A DNA stretch of 36,661 nucleotides from Gryganskiella cystojenkinii (GCA_015852425.1 JAAAIG010000353.1:1-36661); one strand, 5' to 3'; counted from the first letter of the stretch, positions 1 to 12,091 are shown. The notes: generated by a model from the sequence alone, not told the origin. A program made the numbers and translations.

Positions 1-651
1 AATGAATAGAAAAGGGCTCTGATCAGGAATATTCATTTGTAGAGGTTTGACTGTAATATATTTAGAGAGGACTTCCAAATGCGGGGAGGATTGCCTAAAA
101 CAGGGACACCCGGGGTCCGGTAACTCAATCGCTAGAAGAATGTTCAATGGAAGGAGGAGTCAAAAAAACCAGTTGCCCTGATTCGTTTCGTAGGAGCTAA
201 CTGTTTACGTTTCCTCCTTCTTTCGTTCGTTTCTCAATCCTATGAACGCGACTCGTTTAGAGAAAGGAAGGGACCAAGTCCTACGGATCCATCGTCAGGG
301 ATCCCTTATTTTAAAGTCGCCTTGTAAACATTCATTCTCTACAAAAGGTTCTCGTCCGGTCCCTACAAGTCTCTCAACTTCAATGACTTAAGGGTAGGCA
401 GCCCAAACGCATCATGGTGATGTGAGTATTTTTTAGGCCTAACTGTGCAGTGAAAAATGTTTGTTTTACTGCTGCCATCATGGTTATGGCAAGTATAGTG
501 GCAGTGACGAATGGGAGCAGACAGGTGGAATAAAAAGCTCGAGGAAGGGGATATTCCTCTCTCTGTCTCTCTTCATTATCCCCGTTTTCCTTTCCTCTCC
601 TTTCCCTCCATCACATATATCTACTAATTACCCATTCCACTAAAAAAAAGC
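1..651. other. intergenic, left edge
   Basis: I see no supported gene here. The longest frame (461-643, plus) is 60 codons of Ser/Phe-rich peptide with no family resemblance. The last 100 bases before the ATG at 652 are C/T-rich, as in leaders elsewhere in this window, so this is probably the promoter and 5' leader of the Mpv17-like gene. Confidence 0.5.
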
Positions 652-2264
652 ATGGCTTCCATTCTCAAACCAGCCTTTGCATACTACAACCGACAGTATC
701 AGGCCCGTCCTATCCTGACCATCTGCACCACCAATGCTGTCCTCGCTGGAATCTCGGATACACTCACTCAAAAGTACCTGGCCCCTTCTTCTGCCACAAC
801 GAGTTCCCGCGAAGAGCTTGCACAAGACATCGAACAAACTCTCTGGCATGAACCTGAACCTGATCAAACCAAAGCCCAGGATACCGCGGACCTTATCCGA
901 TCCAAGATCGATCAGGCCCAGAATCAGATGAGCCAGGTCGTTTCCGGGAGTGGTAGTAATGACGGCAAGGACTTGACGGTCGAGGAGAAACGGAGCCAAC
1001 GAGAACAACAAATCTCCCAAAAGATTGACGAGACGAAGGAAATGGTTAAAGACTCCGCGCAGGCGGTTAAGAGCACGATCAAGGGATCAGTACAATCTGC
1101 CAAGGACTCGGCTCAATTCACCAAGGATACCGTCAGGGACATTGCTTTGTCAGCCAAGAATGCCGTCAATGATACTGCTCAGTCAGCCAAGGATACCGTC
1201 AAGGATACTACGGACGCGGCGGCCGATAGCGTCAAGACGTTAGGTCAACAGACGACCAAGGAGGTCAAGGACCGCGGTCTCGAAAGCGCCAAAGACATGG
1301 GTGAAGGTTACTCCAAGGCCGGTCAAGAGTCTCTTGGATATGGAATGCGAGTCGCGCAAGAGAAGCTACACGATCTCACTGAAGAGGCAAAGCCTTCGAT
1401 GGATGTACCTCGACTGGGTCGATTCATGCTTTACAACTTTTCAGTCGCACCGTTAATCCATACCTGGTACACGGTCCTGGACAAGCATTTCCCGGTCCCC
1501 ACGAAGCCAGATACGACGCACACAACGAGTCAAGTCAGTCGGGTGCGTCCGATCCCTTCAAAGGTAGTTCAGACGCTGACTCCTGGGTTCAAACGAATGG
1601 TCGCGGATCAGGCGTTGTTTGCACCTGTGGGCCTGGCTCTGCTCTTTAGTGGACTGACAGTCCTTGAGGGAGGTGGTGTGAAGGAGATCAAGGCCAAGTT
1701 GAACAGCGTAAGGATGTCATCATCGTAATTGTATCATCTATCTATCTAATCTATCTATCGTCTTATTTTTTATGCGAGGGCTTTTTGTCTTGTTTCATCA
1801 GCAATGTCGTCATTGTTGCCACTAAACTTGAGATTCTCGTTATCTATCTACGTTAGACATATATTGACACTCTGAAGGCAAACTACATGGTCTGGCCCAT
1901 CGTTCAGCTCGTCAACTTTAGGTACAATGGTTAATATTTAAAAGAAGAGAGGGGGAAGGGCAGACGACTCTTAAAGACGTTTCACTTACACGCCTTTTTT
2001 TTATCTTTTGAAAAACAGCGTCATGCCTCTGCAGTTTCGACTGCCTTTCGTTAGTGTCGTCGGTATCGCCTGGAATGCCTATCTAAGGTGAGTGATGGTT
2101 CTTTTCTTTTGAGGCCGATTCATGCCACTTCCTTGACTTTGACACGTTCAACTTACACTCGTCTTTTAATCCTTAACCGTAACAGCTTTGTGAACACGCG
2201 TGGAATGGAAGCCCAAAAGCGGGAACTGCAGAACGGGCACAATTCCATGGCCGTTGCCTCCTAA
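652..2264 (+). CDS. Mpv17/PMP22-family membrane protein with LEA-like insert
   Basis: Exons 652-1707, 1857-1921, 2019-2087 and 2186-2264 give 422 residues. The Mpv17/PMP22 family (yeast Sym1, peroxisomal PMP22) are small inner-mitochondrial or peroxisomal channel-like proteins. The N-terminus has the family opening (YYNRQYQARPILTICTTNA, then a D-x-x-x-Q helix). From about residue 251 the family resumes with GRFMLYN, APLIHTWYTVLD and DQALFAPVGLAL. The short downstream exons supply the diagnostic end: NYMVWPIVQLVNF, MPLQFRLPF and WNAYLSFVN. Reading straight on past 1707 stops at 1728 and loses that end, so the introns are well supported. Between residues about 45 and 250 sits an extra Lys/Ala/Asp-rich segment with repeated AKDTVKD-type units, like LEA or apolipoprotein amphipathic helices. 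Ordinary members are about 180-200 residues. A poly(A) signal AATAAA lies at 2393. Confidence 0.88.
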
Positions 2265-2696
2265 GAAAAGAAAGACGAATACCCTCTTCTTCACGCCTGA
2301 GCCGTTGGTTTGGAACAACATATACTCAGTCTACACGACCCTTTCCTTGTCATCTTGTGACATCGAAGAACCCTGTACAACACTTTTTTATGAATAAAAA
2401 GGAAATGCCTTTGCAGGTGCCACCAAAATTAAACAAGAGGAGGCGATCTGGGCTTAGTCCGATCTGACCAACCCGTTGAAAAACGGCCGCACCTATTTTT
2501 TTGGTAACACGTTTCGCTACAGACCAGATCAAAACTCGCTCATTCATTCAGCGTTCACATTCGCATTCTCATTCACATTCGCCCATTTCTCATTCTTCTC
2601 TTGCCACACCTACCTCTGCTACTTTCACTCTTGCTACGTTATTCCGCCCTTTGAAGCGGCTATCACTTATCCAGAGGAAAAAAGTAACGAAGAACC
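2265..2696. other. intergenic, 432 bp
   Basis: This holds the 3' UTR of the Mpv17-like gene (AATAAA at 2393-2398) and the presumed promoter and leader of the next gene, with a short CATTCA/CATTCG-rich run near 2540-2590. No gene is supported. Confidence 0.5.
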
Positions 2697-4721
2697 ATGG
2701 GGTCACGGACCTGCCAAAGGCTTGGTTTCGTACTTGGTCTAGGCTCAGTCTCCATTCTCCTCCTCGCGCTCTATAACAGTCGCCACTCGACCGTCCATGA
2801 GCTCCTCTCAAATGGCTATGCCACCACCACGGCTATATTTCGTACCCCTGCTTCTTCTCACGCACCGCCACGAACACAATGGGATCCAAATCAACGCTAT
2901 CTAGTATACCTCCCTTACGAGGGTATCTCGAACCAATTTTACTCGTTCCAAAACGCAGCCACGATGGCCAAACGCCTAAACCGCACTTTGGTCGTACCAC
3001 CCATCACCTCAAACCGACACGATCGACTCGGGACCCATCAGCCCTGGAGTCACTTCATGGATCTCGAACACATGTCGACTCATTCTGGTATCCGACTCGT
3101 CGAATGGCATAAACTTAAACTCTTGGACCAGGAAAGTCTCCGGATCGCCGGACTTGGGAACCGAACCCAAATCTCTGAACTCTGGCGTTCTTATGCAGAA
3201 CCTTTACCCTGCCAAGTCATCCGTGGGTTCGGTCATGAATATTTTGTTCAAACTGAGGATGACTCCATCGGAGCCGATTTCGCCTACAAGTTTTTACTGA
3301 ACCTGGAGCCGATCCCGGTCCCTGGTTATCAACTGCAGGACTCTGTCGCGTTTGTGGATGATATCCTGAGCGCCAACATGGATTCCAAAGAACCCGCGAT
3401 TTGTTTCACGTTCACGTTCTCGGCTCAGTTTCAACAGGGCAAGAATCGATGGGACATTGGATGGGCGGAAGCTGGGCAGTATGCAAGGTTCTTGCCTAGG
3501 TTCGCATCCTATGTCGAGGATCTGATCGCCTATCGGTTTGGGATCCTGGATGACCGGTTCAGTGGAATCATGGCACCAACGGATAATAACCACAATCAAA
3601 CTCTAGTAAGGAGAATCTTGGGGCCTTCCATCAGTGTGAAGGGGGAGACTGAGGAGGGCGGTCGTAAGAGACTTCATCGTCGCGGGGAGACACCAAAGGG
3701 TGGATCTCGACCAGGACGGTTACAAGATGAACGTCAAAAACAGGAGCAACATCATCCTCAGGCTCATCCTCATCCTCCATGGGATCTCGGCAACTCAATT
3801 CTGGACCAAGGACCCGAGGCGGAAACCTTCTTGTCAAGGAAAGCACCACTGGACGACTACATTGCGATTCATCTTCGTAGAGGCGATATCGAACTCAAGT
3901 GTGTGAATAACGCAACCAGGACCGATTGTGTCGTCCCAGTCTCGGAATACAAGAGCAAAGTCGATGCCATTCTGGATATGTTGCATCGAGAGGGTGCTTA
4001 CCTGAAGGACCACGAGGAAGAAGAGCAAGACGACACAGCGGACGCAAGCTCGCAAGATCTTAATAATGGTGACAAAGACAGCGACTGGGCGCAACCTCCT
4101 ATTTCTTTAAAGACGAAGAAGAAACGACTTCCAAAAGTGGTGCTGGTATCCGACACAAAATCAGCTGAGGAAAAGAAAGAGATTGACAGTTATGGGTGGT
4201 ACCGGCTAGATCATGACCTAGACCCGAACTTGATCGATGCTTCCAAGGTCCTGGGACCGTTCAGTCCAGCGCTCATTGATTCCGCTGTCTTGACAGGACG
4301 TGGAGCGCGATGGGTGATTGGGTCGAGAAGGAGTACCATGTCTTGGCTGACGGCCATGCGGACCGCGAGTTGGTTCAATCGCACGATTATCTATCCTCGA
4401 CCAGCCAGGCCTCCAATACCCAAAAATAACAAGAAGAAACCGAAGACCAAATCCAGTGGCAATGGCAAAAGCAACAATAACGGCAACGGCAACGATATTA
4501 ACGTGGACGTCAGCATCAACCACAAGAGCAAGAACAAGAGCAAGTTCGAGAAGGTCAAGGCGAGTTCGCCGTCGGGAAGAGAACCTCCGGAGGGGAGTGA
4601 GGATGAGAACGATAAAGTAGAGCTGGATCGACACGGGATGTATATTATGAACGGTCAAGACGACAGCATTGTTATCTGGGACAGAGACGAGCAATCGTAC
4701 TTTGACAACTTGACCAAGTAG
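2697..4721 (+). CDS. GDP-fucose protein O-fucosyltransferase-like type II membrane protein
   Basis: A single 674-residue exon. A short N-terminal tail and one hydrophobic segment (about residues 8-27) predict a Golgi/ER type II membrane enzyme with a luminal catalytic region. YLVYLPYEGISNQFYSFQNA followed by LNRTLVVPPI matches the start of fungal O-fucosyltransferase-like (CigA-type) proteins. HLRRGD at residues 392-397 is the nucleotide-sugar-binding Arg motif of protein O-fucosyltransferases and related GT-B fucosyltransferases. The C-terminal core includes VVLVSDTKS, GPFSPALIDSAVL and WVIGSRRSTMS. Two low-complexity insertions, about residues 300-375 (Arg/Gly/His-rich) and 565-640 (Lys/Asn/Gly-rich), interrupt or extend the core. 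The ATG has a good context (ACCATGG). The protein acceptor cannot be told from sequence. Confidence 0.75.
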   Translation: MGSRTCQRLGFVLGLGSVSILLLALYNSRHSTVHELLSNGYATTTAIFRTPASSHAPPRTQWDPNQRYLVYLPYEGISNQFYSFQNAATMAKRLNRTLVVPPITSNRHDRLGTHQPWSHFMDLEHMSTHSGIRLVEWHKLKLLDQESLRIAGLGNRTQISELWRSYAEPLPCQVIRGFGHEYFVQTEDDSIGADFAYKFLLNLEPIPVPGYQLQDSVAFVDDILSANMDSKEPAICFTFTFSAQFQQGKNRWDIGWAEAGQYARFLPRFASYVEDLIAYRFGILDDRFSGIMAPTDNNHNQTLVRRILGPSISVKGETEEGGRKRLHRRGETPKGGSRPGRLQDERQKQEQHHPQAHPHPPWDLGNSILDQGPEAETFLSRKAPLDDYIAIHLRRGDIELKCVNNATRTDCVVPVSEYKSKVDAILDMLHREGAYLKDHEEEEQDDTADASSQDLNNGDKDSDWAQPPISLKTKKKRLPKVVLVSDTKSAEEKKEIDSYGWYRLDHDLDPNLIDASKVLGPFSPALIDSAVLTGRGARWVIGSRRSTMSWLTAMRTASWFNRTIIYPRPARPPIPKNNKKKPKTKSSGNGKSNNNGNGNDINVDVSINHKSKNKSKFEKVKASSPSGREPPEGSEDENDKVELDRHGMYIMNGQDDSIVIWDRDEQSYFDNLTK

Positions 4722-4848
4722 CACGTGACCTGAAAGACGGCTTTGCCTTCCCAGCATTCCTTCCAGTTTGCTTTTCATTCCTTCCCTCTTCGTCCTCTTT
4801 GCCCAACCCAATTCAGGACCATCAGCACAAAAAGAGAGCGGAATCAAA

Positions 4849-5975
4849 ATGTAAATCGATGTGAATCGACAACAACGAGATTAAACAGGCGCTTGAAACA
4901 ACAATACTTTTCGTACGCTCGAAGGCATTTGGATTGACATGCGAATCTTTCTTCTTCCTTGGGCAATCTTTTAGGTCCGAATACTGGAAGTCAAACGCAA
5001 AATTCTATTGCCGGTTCTGCAATATCTATATCACAGACAACAAATCGGTAAGGCAAGAGTTAACGCGAAGGTTGCTCTCTATAACTCGCCTTGTTCCAAA
5101 AGAGACGGAAGTTGAACAACTATTTTTCTTTTCTTTTTTTTTCTTGCAGACGCGAAACATCCATGACTCTGGAAACAAGCATAAAGAGAATGTGGAGCGA
5201 TTCTTGCGAGATCAAAGCCAGAAGGGCAGACAGAAGGAGGCCGATACAGCACGCATGAATAAGCAAATGGACGCCATTGAGAAGGTATATGTGGCGCCTC
5301 AACTTGTGGTATCGGATCTTCCCTGATAACTGTCGACATGAAAACTAACAGCTCCTTTTTTTTTTTTTTGGAATGTTACAGGCGGCTTTGAAGCAATACA
5401 AACTGGACGTGGAGGCAGGACTCGTAACACCCACTGCGGACATGACCGCCGCCTTGGAGGCACTTGAAGCATCAGAAACGGCAGCAACTTCGTCAGCCAA
5501 GAAACCGGATTCCAGTGCAGCAAAGTCGACCTCGGCCGCAACACTAAGAGCCACGGGATCCAATTCAGAGCCACTGCCATCAGACCGAGTGAAGAAAGAG
5601 GAATCACAGGAGCCACCAAAGCCAGTCAGGGACGAAACAGTCGGTCAAGCTGGCGCATGGGAGACCGTGGAAGCGCCCGCACCACTGGTCTCTTCATCGT
5701 CATCATCGTCGCGCAATACCAAGAAGGATCAAGGCGGCAAGATCAAAAGCGAAGATGAAGGCGGAAATCATATCGTTCCTGGAGCAGACGATGACGACGA
5801 CGGAGTCGCTGATTCAGAGGATTTGAGGGGGTTCAAGATTGTGGAAAAGACATATCCTATCGATGACGATGACGATGAAGGAGCAGCGACAACGACAGAC
5901 GGTAGCGGTGGATCTTTGTTCAAGAAGCGGAAAGGAGGTGCTAGCAAGCCCAAGAACATCCGCCGCAAACTGTGA
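4849..5975 (+). CDS. WBP4/FBP21-like U1-type zinc-finger splicing factor
   Basis: Exons end at 4850 and continue 4975-5047, 5150-5284 and 5382-5975, giving 267 residues. The start codon is split: AT at 4849-4850, intron 4851-4974 (GTAAAT..TTTTAG), then G at 4975. This yields M-SEYWKSNAKFYCRFCNIYI, the exact family start (EYWKS then C-x2-C), and no in-frame ATG exists in exon 2. The matrin/U1-type zinc finger continues in exon 3 with H-x5-H in NIHDSGNKHKENV. A Lys/Glu-rich helix and AALKQYKLDVEAG follow as in WBP4. The C-terminal half is acidic and Ser-rich, ending in the conserved basic motif FKKRKGG..PKNIRRKL. WBP4 is a spliceosomal B-complex component. The animal protein has WW domains and I see none here. 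AATAAA lies at 5986. Confidence 0.85.
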
Positions 5976-6145
5976 GCGCGAAGACAATAAAAAATGAATT
6001 GACAAGGATTGGTGGCGCATGTTTATGTCACAGGTAGTAATTTGATCGTAAATACTGTGGGCTCTGTCTGCATCTTGTAGGCATCTTTTGATGAATGTGA
6101 TCGATTGCTCTCCAACACATTCTTTCACATTTATTCATTCAAATC

Positions 6146-8161
6146 ATGGGCACCTACGGTGGAGGTAAAAATATCGAAGGACCATCGATTGCAAGAAAGA
6201 TTCTACAAGGAAACAACTGCTTATATAGAGGAATGAGAAAACATAACGCGTTTGGGACTCGAGCCTGATCTGATTGTACTTTTGTTTATGGAAATGTAGA
6301 CGAAGTTGCGGCCTTGGTCCTCTCGGTCGGTCATACCTGGACCCAAGCTGGATACGCAGGCGAGGACACACCCAAATCGATTTTCCCAACCTCAGTCGGC
6401 TGGGTCGAATTGCCCGCTGAACTCGACCAAGGCGACGATGCTGACAACTCGGAGGACACACAGATGCAGGATGTTTCTCAGTCTTCACCACAACATGGAG
6501 CCGACAGCAACAACATTCACAAGAAGGACGCCGATGGTGGCGATCTGAACCCTCAACCGGTCGGGGCTGCGCCTGTTCCACAAAAGCCCAAGGTCACAAA
6601 ACGCGGCAAATACTATGTGGGCGATGGCGAGATTAGTTGCTGGAGACCCGATATGGATATCAAGTCGCCTATTAAGGATGGACTCGGTAAGGACATTGGC
6701 CTCTTTTCGATTGTTATCAGAGGAGTTTATGACACTGGATATATAAATGTTTATGCCGAATATACTGACCCTACTTATTTTTGACCAATTCACCGGAATA
6801 TTAGTTGAGGACTGGGACGCGCTGGAGCAGATCTGGGACCATGCTTTTTTGAAGAGGCTTCGCTGCGACCCCACAGAACATCCCTTGATCATCACAGAGT
6901 CAGCATGGAACACTCGCGAGATCCGTGAAAGGCTTACAGAATTGGCGTTTGAAAAGTACAACTTTCCCGCCTTCTTTGTCGCCAAGGATGCCGTCATGAC
7001 TGCGTAAGTGTCATAATCGATATTACTCATTTGGTCTACAAGGATGTGCACTTTTTAATAATGTTCCATACTGACCAAAGAAAGAACTGTTCTTTTCCTC
7101 CTCGACAACAGATTTGCTGCAGGACGACCTCATGCGTTGGTGGTGGACTCTGGTGGAGATATGACGAGCGTAGTCCCCGTGTACGATGGCTACGTACTTC
7201 GCAAGGGTATTATGCGTCAGTCTTTGGGAGGCGATGTTTTATCGGAGCAGGTTCTACACCAATTCCAGAGCAACGGTATCGATGTCGTTCCTCAATATTT
7301 GGTCGCCAAAAAGTCTCCCGTGGAGGTTGGACAAAAGCCTATTGTGACCTTAAGAGATCGTCCCGCGACCCCAAGTTTCCACAAGATGATGCAAATGAGA
7401 GTGATTCACGACTATAAGGAGTCTGTCTGCCAAGTGGCAGAGTCCACTTATAACGAACAGTAAGGATAGACAGAGTTTGGGACCAATGCTGCAGGTGGTC
7501 GAAAATGCTATTTGTGTTTAGCATTCCAGTTTGCTAACCAGCTGTTTTTATCTCTTGCCTATGTCGAAATAGAAACATTAACTCCAGACCGCAAAAGCCC
7601 TTCGAGTTGCCTGACGGATACAACGCTAATTTTGGAGCGGACCGCTTCAAGGTCCCCGAGATCATGTTCAACCCTAAGGATTTCTTGAAGAACCCAACGG
7701 CTGAACAGGAAAACTTTGTGGGTTTGCCCAAATTGATCTTCAACAGTGCTCAATCATGCGATATTGACTTCCGTTCCACGCTCTTTTCGAATGTGGTCTT
7801 GACTGGAGGCAACACCCTCTTCCCTGGTTTTGCGGATCGTTTGCACTGGGAGTTGAACAGTATACCCCATTCGGTAAGTTCCTTCTCTCGCACTACCTGC
7901 ATTGTAATGATCTGCATGGTAGCTGTTGTCGGTGCTAGTAGTCCTCATCATCTTCTGTGAACATCTTGACTTTTTTTTTAAAATTACAATCTCTAGTACA
8001 AGGTCAAGTTGCACGCCCCCGGAAACACAGTAGAACGCAAATGTGGAAGCTGGCTTGGTGGATCTATCATGGCGTCTTTGGGTACTTTCCATCAACTCTG
8101 GATCTCTCGCAAGGAGTACGACGAGACTGGCTCGAGCATTGTCAACAAAAAATGCGTGTAA
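6146..8161 (+). CDS. ARP4: Actin-related protein 4 (Arp4/BAF53)
   Basis: Six exons: 6146-6164, 6300-6686, 6805-7003, 7112-7459, 7573-7873 and 7997-8161, giving 472 residues. Arp4 is the nuclear actin-fold subunit shared by NuA4, SWR1 and INO80 chromatin complexes. The 19-nt first exon encodes MGTYGG and joins to [11 protein letters not shown] and [19 protein letters not shown], the characteristic Arp4 N-terminus. Actin-fold landmarks follow: [18 protein letters not shown] (phosphate-binding loop 2), [16 protein letters not shown] (adenosine motif) and the C-terminus [20 protein letters not shown] plus KEYDE. Residues about 50-110 are an acidic, Gln-rich insertion. Neighbours are unrelated housekeeping genes. 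AATAAA lies at 8221. Confidence 0.93.
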
Positions 8162-9285
8162 TATCAACAAACCAAACGGAAAAAAAGATCGGCTCTTCAG
8201 GATTTTAAATAAGAACGAAAAATAAAATTTGCCCACAAAACACATCAGTGCAGCTTAGGGAGCCTTGAAAAGGATGTGACGAAGGATAGAAGACGAGAGG
8301 GTGTTTGTGCACATGGAGTTTTTTCGACCCTTAGTGACTATGCTGCAGTGCGGAGTGTTATTGCCATGTGTGGTGTGTTAGTTAGTCTACAATGAGAATC
8401 CTCCCGGATCGAACCTTGATTTTAACCAGAGAAAGAAGTGGCTCTTAGTGGCTTGAGTGGCTCGTGTGAGAGTAAAGCGGGGATGACATGCGGAGATTAT
8501 TTAAACTTGGATGAGGTTGCCGAGGAAAGAGGCTTTATCCATGACAAACTGTGACTAATAAGCCTGGGAAAAAAGGAAGCGCAGTGGAATGGTTTCTTGG
8601 ACCCGCAACACAAAGGTATTTGTTTTTGGGCGATTGGTGGTTTTGGGGTGGCCCGGCATCTATCCTGGGGTTTGGATTGGTTTGGATATGCTTTTTTCCG
8701 CAAAGAGAGGTGAGGTGAGGAGAAGGAAGAAAAATAAGAAGCAGAGCACCTTGTGTACAAGGCGTAAGTTTGTTGCTCGTTGTTTGTTTTTCTTGATCGC
8801 TTTGGCCTGCCGTTTGAACTGCCCGCGATCTTTTTGTGAGAAAGATGGTGCACAAGACCAGTGGAGCGGAAAAAAAACTTTTTTTCTTGGCCCCTTTCCT
8901 CTCCAAAAATGGGTTCGATTTGAAAGGGCAAAATGTCAAACTTGAGAGGCAAACGGAGTCAGTGAACCAACCTTAATGTTTGACTGAGTTTGGTTTCTTG
9001 ACTTTTTTTTTTTCTTGTTCATTCATAAAAAGGATTGGCCATTTGTGTTCTTCTGTCTTTTTCTTTCTTTCCTTCTTCATTTTGCGCACCATCCTCATTG
9101 CTGACAGATTGCTATTGTTGCTGGCAACTTTCAGATCGTCACTCCACTCTCCACTTCTCCATTCTTTTCCCCTTTCACCGAGGCGTAAACTCGAAAATTC
9201 AGGAGATCCTCAATCCACTCGTGTCTCACAACAGCAAGCCACACACTTTCCAATCAATCCACCAATCGCCCTCGTCGTTCCCACC
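8162..9285. other. intergenic, 1.1 kb, promoter and leader of the MFS gene
   Basis: No gene is supported. The open frames near 8500-8950 on both strands have no family resemblance. From about 8990 to 9180 the plus strand is strongly T/C-rich with TTTC runs, a typical fungal pyrimidine leader before the start codon at 9286. Confidence 0.5.
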
Positions 9286-11827
9286 ATGGTGATCGACAAC
9301 AGCAGCAACGCCCACCCCCACCCTGTTCGTACTGACTCTAGCTCAACAGTTGTTCCCTCAGCAGCACTACCAACAATGACTACCACCACCACAACAACCT
9401 CCCCACCTACAACCATCACCACCGCAGAATCCGATTCACCGACAGCAATGAAGGTCAAAGGCGAAGCAGTAACACTCTCAGGGTCAGGCTCAGGGACCGT
9501 TATTGACCCAGAAAGCGGTGTCCCTGTCGTCGAGGAGAAGACGGCCGAGGAGATCTTGGCTCAGGTTGTAGAGACTCTGCCCTTCCGTCAACTTGCACCG
9601 GCCTTCCTGGGGTACGCTTTCTATTTTATTTTTTTTCAGTTGTCCATCATTTCCCTCCTTTTTGTTTCGTTTGCTCTTTATTTTCTACCCTCCCTTTCCC
9701 CCCTGGAGCAATTGGGATATGCATTGCATACTGCCTTTCTACTAAAAAAAACGGGGAGAGGGAAATGAGCAAGACTGGTCACACGATAGATTCTTACAAC
9801 AATAACGATCAAAGAGATGGGAAAAAGCAGGCGGGCACCACTAAACCCAACAACTGACTGATCTCCCAATTTCGCCATGTGGAGAATCCGGGAAAATTGT
9901 TTCCATTTTTGTGTCACCATGCTTAAAATTCTTTTTTATTTTTCCACCAACTTGCGGGCAACCTTGAATACTCATCATGCTCTTCTCCTTAATTTTATAA
10001 TATCGTCTGTATTTAGAGTGGCGATGACTATGTTTATGGCCGCACTGGACAACAGTATCGTCTCGACCGCATTACCCAAGATCGGAACCGAATTCAATGC
10101 CTCCAACAAGGTTGAGTTGGTCTTTACCTGCTATGTCATCACCTTTAATGCCTTTCAGGGACTCTACGGAAAGATGAGTAACGTCTTTGGACGGAAACCG
10201 ACCATCTTTGTCGCTATTTGTATCTTCTTGGTTGGTTCGATCCTTTCAGGAGCTAGTCAGTCCATGAACATGTTCTTGGGTTGTCGTGCCTTGACTGGTA
10301 TCGGTGCTGGAGGCATCTTTTCACTTTCGAACATCGTAATTGCAGATCTGGTCTCGATTCGGGATCGTGGCAAGTTCCAAGGTTTTATCTCGGCCGTCTT
10401 TGCCATCTCGGCGTTGATCGGTCCAGTCCTTGGAGGAGCATTTGTGGACAAGGTCAGTTGGCGCTGGTGCTTCTGGATTCAGATTGCCCTGGCTGTGATC
10501 ACGGTCCCAACGCTGGCCATCATGTTGAAGTTGCCTAGACCCAAGGGTAACATCATGGAGAAGATCAAGAGCATCGATTGGCTTGGAACGTTTTTTATGG
10601 CGATCACAGCGGTCTTTTTATTGCTCCCTACCAACTTGGGCGGCAACATGTTTGCCTGGAACTCGTAAGTGTTTTTATTTCTTCCCTTTTATTCTCAAAC
10701 AATTAGTACACGTCCAAACATTGCACCGATGATCTAACCTCTACCCTCTTCTCTTTTATTACCATTTTACCTAATAGGCCCTTGGTCATCGTCTTGTACG
10801 TTCTCGCTGTTCCTTCTATCCTCGGATTCTTGTATGTTGAGGCCAAGCACGCCAAGCAACCCATTGTGCCTTCTTACCTTTGGAAGAACAGGAACGTCGT
10901 CACCCTTCTCAGCATCAATATCTTTATGGGCATGACCTTCTGGTCCCTTATCTTTTACCTTCCTATCTACTTCCAGGTATGTCTTGAACAGCAGACTCGA
11001 ATACATCCCAAGTCGCCTCCGTCTCTACGCCTTGGTGCTAATGTCTTTGTTTTTCTGTTTCTCAACTTTTGTTATAGATCATCGAGCATGAGACTGCCAC
11101 CGCTGCAGGGTTGACCATGATTCCCCTTGAGGCAGGTATTTTTATCGCCTCTAACGTCGCTGGTGTCCTCGTCTCCAAGTTTGGTAAGTACCGCCCTTAC
11201 ATCTTTTTGGGTACCGGTATCGCCGTCGTCGGTATCTGTCTTTGCCTCGTCCTTGCCAGCACCTCTTCCAAGGCGATTCATATCGTAGTCTTGTTTGTCT
11301 GTGGTCTCGGTATTGGTCAACTCTTCCCTTGTCTGATCGTCGCGATTCAGGCGTCCGTGACTCGCTCGGATCTTGCGACTGTCTCTGCACTGCATAACTT
11401 CTTCCGCATGACTGGTTCCGGTTTTGGTGTCGCCATCAACGGAGCGCTTTTCCAGAACCATTTGAGTTCGGGGTTGATCAAGGCTCAGATTCCTCAGGAG
11501 TTTGCAGAGTTGGCGAAGCAATCCGCTCAAAAGATTGTGACCATCCCAGAGCCATTTAGGACTGCGGTTGAGGCTATTTATCTGGATTCCATGAAGTTAG
11601 TCTTCAAGGCAACGATCCCTATGGCGGCGTTAATGTTCTTGTTGACGTTCAGACTGCAACATGTTCGTTTGAATGCCAAGGCCGTGAGCACGGAGCCTGC
11701 TACTCCCACTGTAGCCACGGCAAGAAACTCGACTGATGAGAAGCGACAACAGCAACCGGAGCAGGAGATGACGCTGGCTGAGGCAATCGAGCTCCCTGTG
11801 GTGGATAACAAAGCGGAAGTCAAGTAA
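9286..11827 (+). CDS. MFS drug:H+ antiporter, DHA2-like 14-TM
   Basis: Exons 9286-9611, 10017-10664, 10778-10976 and 11078-11827 give 640 residues. The ATG at 9286 sits in ACCATGG; the open frame upstream is pyrimidine leader. Residues 1-100 are a Thr/Ser-rich cytosolic tail. The transporter core starts at AFLGVAMTMFMAALDNSIVS. Motif A is YGKMSNVFGRKP in the loop between TM2 and TM3. The antiporter motif C is ALIGPVLGGAF in TM5, followed by WRWCFWI, all typical of DHA2/TRI12-type multidrug exporters at the plasma membrane. About 14 hydrophobic segments can be counted and the C-terminal tail is acidic and Gln-rich. The first intron (405 nt) is about three times longer than others nearby. Substrate cannot be inferred. 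AATAAA lies at 11959. Confidence 0.9.
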
Positions 11828-12091
11828 AAATGCCCTTTTTTGCTTGCGAAACATCCAACCCTGCCTTTGACCTAGGAGGAAGATTAGATTGTCGATTTAA
11901 ACAGTTCTGCCTACTCTTGCACAACATAGATACCATTTTTCACACTTTTTGCATTCGTAATAAACTTTTCTCATCAATATCACACTCTCCAGCTGGTGTT
12001 CTTTTTCTTTTTTTCTTTTCTCCTGAACCCATCATCCCCTTCTCTCTTTCCCTCAATCACCCTCCTCTCAAAAAACGAGAAGTCGTCCTCT

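Noticed and set aside
640..1020. 126-codon minus-strand frame
   Set aside because: Antisense to the well-supported Mpv17-like first exon; no family features.
652..1728. Reading the Mpv17-like gene as a single 358-codon exon
   Set aside because: It loses the diagnostic C-terminal Mpv17 motifs, which are present in three downstream exons joined by good splice sites.
8900..8930. GGGTTCGATTT as a tRNA B box
   Set aside because: No matching A box, acceptor stem or anticodon arm at the right distance. Nothing else in the window resembles a tRNA.
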